From Patiria pectinifera (lineage: Eukaryota; Echinodermata; Asteroidea; Valvatida; Asterinidae): a stretch of DNA of 64,000 nucleotides. Positions 40,501 through 46,500 of the stretch are shown one piece after another. The stretch's first letter is position 1, and each line of letters starts with the position of its first letter. The stretch is from assembly GCA_029964075.1 (NCBI GenBank), contig CM057149.1, forward strand, positions 196,465 to 260,464, in the 5' to 3' direction. The notes below the pieces were generated by a model that had not been told where the DNA came from, ran no database searches, and saw only the letters and a list, made by a program, of their open reading frames with translations. The translations under genes and the position numbers were made by a program.

Positions 40501-43500
40501 AGCCAATGTGCTTTGCAAAAGCATGTTTGGAATCTGTCAGAAAGCTTCAAGTTTTGCTACTGTATATCAGACTACTCTTCATTCAATTTTATAATCACCA
40601 TGTGATTGGATATTATAATTTCATTGGCCGAGACGGCCACATGTCCAGTCTGTACAAATGCATATATGCAATGGTTAACCTTATATACATGTACAGTGCA
40701 TGTTACACGTGCGTGTAGAACCTGCATGCACGCTCGGGACTTTACTGCATGCAGTGCACAAACACGCCCAGTCTCATGTCCAGCAGAAAAGCTTGCAGTT
40801 ATCAAGGGGTTACACCGCACTGATTTCATTTATTTCTAGCATAGTTAGTTGCAACCATCATTGTTTTGACTTAGTGGCACGATACAACAAAACAATTGAT
40901 GACTGCTGTGATGTGGGATATATGTCGTTTTAACACCCTCGGGGGGCATAGCACCCAAGGCGAATGTGCCCCTCGGGTGTTAAGAATCACATATCCCACA
41001 TCACAGCAGTCAACAATTGTTAAATATCACGAAAAGTTGTCTCTGCACACATCATTTACGAACATCACATTGCCTACTTTGGGTACGTTTCAATTGCATT
41101 TTTTTTCTGTATTAATGCAAATACACTTTCCTTTGTGGAAGTCAGATTTTATATGTTAGCGTATACTTTTCACATTAAAATTTGTTCAAAGTTCACTCAA
41201 CTATAAAAACAAACACTGAAATCAGAGAATTTAAACTTATTACTTAGCACAACTATTCTGTATTATTACATGTACATAAATAATAAGCGATTCTTGGTAT
41301 TTCTCCTGCAGACACAAAATTGTTTTCAGTAATTTGACATTGTTTCTCTTTTTTTTTTCGATACAATTTTCTCACGTTTTTAGATTTTTTTTTTCAATTA
41401 AAAAAAAATGAAATCAGCCATAACTAAGACACATTAAAATTGATTTATCGATAAAGCCTACATCTTAACAACTTGACCACTAAACTTTGTTATCATTGTC
41501 ACTGAGCTGATCATTACCCTTTCCAACGTAATTTTGAAAAGACTGCAAAAAAGGGCATAGACATATTCATTTGCTCTGTCTAATTCTGTGAAATTACAAT
41601 TATAATACTTGAAACCTCAACATTCACAAGTGAAAATACCTTTTAAAAAACTGGGTAATGAAATGGCACTGATGAAGTGAAGTCAACAAAAAGGTAGAGG
41701 AAAGAACAGATGTTTGTATGAGCTACATGTACCATGTTATGTTATGAGGTTTGATCCTTTAGTATTGAGCGGACTACCTCAAGTCTTCAACTCAGTGCTC
41801 CAATGCATGCTGCTGGTTTGCCTGGAGGCTGTCCGGGATGTAACTGCAATATTTACCCAGCTTGAGGTTCAAGAAGTTTGTTGACTGTACCAATAACACC
41901 CTGGTTGGTGTTATTATATAATATTCAATGCCCTCCTATATACCAGACAGAAACGACTGTGTAGGCCTACATGTCAGTAAGGCAACTTTGTGACTGGGAG
42001 GGTAGGAGAGGGATTTTTCCGCACTCCTCTTGCCCATTACTCAAATTCCATTGTGATTTATATGCTTAAAATGAGGTACATGTATTTCCTTCTGGTATAA
42101 ATCTGAAGTCCAGTTTCCATTGTGTATCCAAATAAAACATGTTTGAAGCAAGTAAGGTACATACATGTGTTTACATATGAACTAGTGTGGTTGTGCATCA
42201 TGTTGCAAAAGCAACTGGTACAGTAGTGAATATCTTGCAATGGCAAGAGACTATACTGGTAGGGAAACCCTGCAACTCATAAAAGTAACTACCTTTCCTC
42301 TTTCCTTTCATTTTATGTGTTCCTTCTGTCCATATTAACCCCCACCCTTGCCTCTACTTTTTACTCAAGACCAATTGTATTGCTTGTGTGAGTTGCCAAC
42401 TACTATACAATGGCCAACTGCTTTGTACAGATTCCTCTTTCCTTTTCTCCTTGTATGTAGCATTTTCCCAAATTTTACAGGGTGAGTCCAAAAAGTGGAA
42501 CCCAAACCCCAAAAATTATATTTCATATTTAAGAAAAATGTAGCACCAAAAATATTAATGTCTGGAAAGCCAATTTAAAAAAAAAAGGGTTACTTTTAGA
42601 TGGAAAATTACTGAAATTCCTCAATCAGTTAAGAAAATATCAGCATTGAAACACAATGACCCTAAAACCCCTTTCATCAAAAAATGTGATTTATCTTCAA
42701 ACGTCTCCAGCAATAAAACCTCAGTTCAAAATTTGAAAATATTCAACAAAGTCCTTTTGAAGGCTCGTCTTAAAAAAAAAAGGTGGATTTTATAAATCAT
42801 ATTGTTTGCCTTACCAGGGTTGTTAATAAAGGTATTGTGCACTACACTTGTTAACAGTTGTTGAAACAAGTATTCTGTGTCATTTTCTTTGTTGTTCCAA
42901 ACAGTCAGAATACACAATAAATTCCTTTTTTGGACGAAACTAATTTTAGGGTCATTGTGTTTGAATGGTGATATTCTTTAAACAGATGGAGCAATTTAAG
43001 CATTTTTTTTCATGGCTTTCCAGTCATCTTTATTTTTGGTGCTACATATTTTTTTGAATATGAACTATATTTTTTTTTGGGGGGGGGGGTTGGGTTCTGC
43101 TTTTTTTGATACACCCTGTACATGTTCCATAGTTTCTTGTAATAATCATTCATCGTTGCAAGAGTGTCAACAAGCTTGAGTTCATGTTTCATGTTTCACT
43201 AGTTGGTGATGAATGACTTTAAAGATTCCAGCAATGGATATGAAACTGAAATATTTTGTGAAGTTTTCAATTAATTACAGGCTATACAAGCAGCATAACA
43301 GTAACTAACGTAATGTCAAATCTCCACCTGAACATACTACTTGTACTCTTCTTAAATAAAACTTATTGAATAGCCTCATTTAAAACATTTTTTTCATGGT
43401 TTGATATATGATGATTTGAATGGATCTGTTTCCGTCTATAAACCCTGCCTTTAACACCAGTGGTTGATGTCTGTAGGGAAAGAATTCACCACATGCAGTG

Positions 43501-46500
43501 AGACTCCAAACCATGTGTAAGCTAATCAAGACAATTACCCAAAGAGCACAGACTAACAAGTTCTTGGCATGGTGGCCATTTGATACCTTAACCTTACCCA
43601 GTGTTGCCACACACAGCTCCCAGATGGAGCTCACTGATTTCCTAGGATTGGAAGGAAGGTCCAAGTCATGGCCTAAGCCTTGACTCACACTGAGACATGA
43701 TGACCTTCACTGGTCCACATTTACGTAGGACTGGTGTGAAAATTAATACCGACTGTGTCACTTTGAAACAGTGGGATATGTCTTTAGATTGGTCAACATT
43801 TGTAGCTGGGTTTGCAGTTGTCTTGGTCAGGCCAAATTTTGGTGGGTGATTTTGTCCTTGGATTCAGTTAGTCCAAGGGTGAGTAGTATGCAAAGGTGCG
43901 AAATGGGTGCTTAGTTCTCACTTCTTGCAGTTGCTTTAATAGATTGTTCTCTGAAGAAGATGTTTTTAAGATCACATCATTTTTTGGATTTGTACAATTG
44001 AGTCAGGAAAAGTTTGCAGCGGTTCTATTCACTTTCAAGGTTTTTAAATAGTGATCTTTGATAGGTTTATGGGGAATTACCAGTACACTTAACATTCTTG
44101 CTCAAAGACACAAGGTGATAATTCATACATGATTTGCTCAGGCATTGATTCTGATTATTTTTATTCTTTGGCACGGTCATGGGGGGGGGTGGGCAGTTGA
44201 AAAAAATATTCTTAAAATTGTCCTCCCTGGTTGCATAAATACATTTCTTTCTTTTTAAATCTTTATCAACAAGAGCACTAATTTTTTAGGTGAAGTTAGT
44301 TAAAATACTTTTAGTGTAATCCTGCTTTAGAAAATTTAAACTTTGCAATTTGACTCACAGAATTATTTTTAAATCTGTTATATTTTAAATCTGTAACAAA
44401 ATTTTTTTTAGGACTCTAGTGAATGAAATTTCAGAATGTGTGATGGGAACATGCAGTTATGTTGTCTGTGGGTGTAGTAATCCAGTAAGCAGGGGGTTTA
44501 TATAGCTGAGATCGCTTGGATTCTCTGGGGAATTGAATATGATGTATGTAGATCAAGCATGTTTTATATGGGTCACAGGTGTATTTTAACATTCCAGTGA
44601 CTGATATACTTGTTGCATCATTGCCTCATATTGAAATATCCCTGCCATGAAAGGTGGTCTATTTACTCCCTGTTATACAGTGGCGCACCCAGGGGGGTGG
44701 GGAGGGGGCGCTCTGGGGGCTTGAGCCCGAGCCCCCCCAAGGTTGTCATTTTTTATTTTTTTTTAGTCCCACGATTTTGCCGTGGTGATATGAATGTGGA
44801 CTGTTTTCAAGTAGTACAATAGGGGTGTAAGTGGCCCACCAACGTCAAAATAGGCCGCCCCTCCAAATTTTGGGCAAAATGTTTTGAAAACATTTTTTTT
44901 TTAAATCTGTAACAAAAAAAATTTTGAGCCGCCCCCCCCCCCCTCCAAAACCAAATCCTGGGTGCGCCACTGCATTTACATATGTACGTAACTGGAAAAT
45001 TCCACACAAAAGTGGACTACATTTGTACCACTATGTACCGGTACTACTACGGTACTACTATCCTGTTTATAGTCTGTCTATTTCTGTACTTGAGGGTTGG
45101 ACTCCATCCACAGTGATCATGTCTACTTGGGCAGATTGTTTTACTCGGTTCAATGCCAGATTGGCATTGAACCGTAGACATTTCAGGTCATTGTTGATGT
45201 TGATGATCCATCCTTTCTTTGGACGTCCGTATGGATAGAGGTGTCAAATGATCTGGTAGTCAAGAATCTTCCTTGGCCAGCTGTCCTCGTTCATGCACTG
45301 GAGGTGACCAAACCAGCGGAGACGTCCCCAAGGGACCTCCTCATTGACAGCAGACAGACCAATCTTAGTTCGCCCATAGATTTCCTGTCCAGGAGCATTG
45401 CTGAACAAATCCATCTGATCATGGCATTATCGTTGCTGGCATTTACTGTCCCGTTTTTACACGCATATGAGGGAACACTACGAACACAGGCATTATAGGC
45501 ATAACCCCTGACATGCTGAGAGATCCCCTTGTTGGTCAGAACTGGCAGCAGTTCAAGGAAGTGCTTTATGGATTTTAGGTACATATATTTAGTCATTCCG
45601 GCACCTTGTTTTTACAGGAGTAATGCAAGTGTTTATGTACATTTTCTTGCTTTTAAAGGTAATATACAATATTTGCAAACATCAACAAACAAAGTTACCA
45701 AATTCACATGAAATACGTTACTGGACTGTTAGTGAATAGTAGTCTCAAGCACCCTGCAAAATCATAGCACCTGGTGTGCTGTCAGTGTCATTTTTAAGAA
45801 AAGTTGTTTTTGTATCAATTTCCAACAATGTTCGGCTGACCAGCGTTGGAAAAAACTGTCTTTCTTCAAAGAATGCCCCTGATTTACCAAATTTAGCTAG
45901 TCCACATTTTGTTTGCAATTGTTTACACATCCATTCGTTTACACGTGAACGGGTCCAAGCCAGCTAGACTGGTTCCCTGACCTTACAATTCCCAACGTCT
46001 GTAAATTTCTCTGTTTCAATTTAAGTGGGTTGGGTTCAGATAACCAGAAAACAAGAACAAGATTTCTTGGTTTTTCAAGCATCTATGAACACAAAACAGG
46101 TCAGTATAACAACATTCGCTATAAAATACTGACCCCCCAATCCATCCATTTCTGAAATTACAGTAAAAGCAAATGTTGTATATTTCCTTTAAGGCAGAGA
46201 GAAAGGTTATATTTTATGGCAAAAGAGTTTTTTGTTTGATTATTGGGGTTTGTTTTTTTTAACTTGTATTAAAGATGGGCCAACAAACTGTAATTCAAGT
46301 AACTGTAAGGCAAGTAACCTTAACCAGCCTTTTTCTTTCTTGTATATATGCCTAGATTTGGTCTACATTTTTTATCGTCCACATTTATACATATTGGCAG
46401 ATATCTTGTACAAATAGCCATTGGGTTGTTTCAGTCACACTCTCACAGAAAACTTCTTACTTAACACCAAGACAATTTTTAACACAAAGACAAAGTCTTC

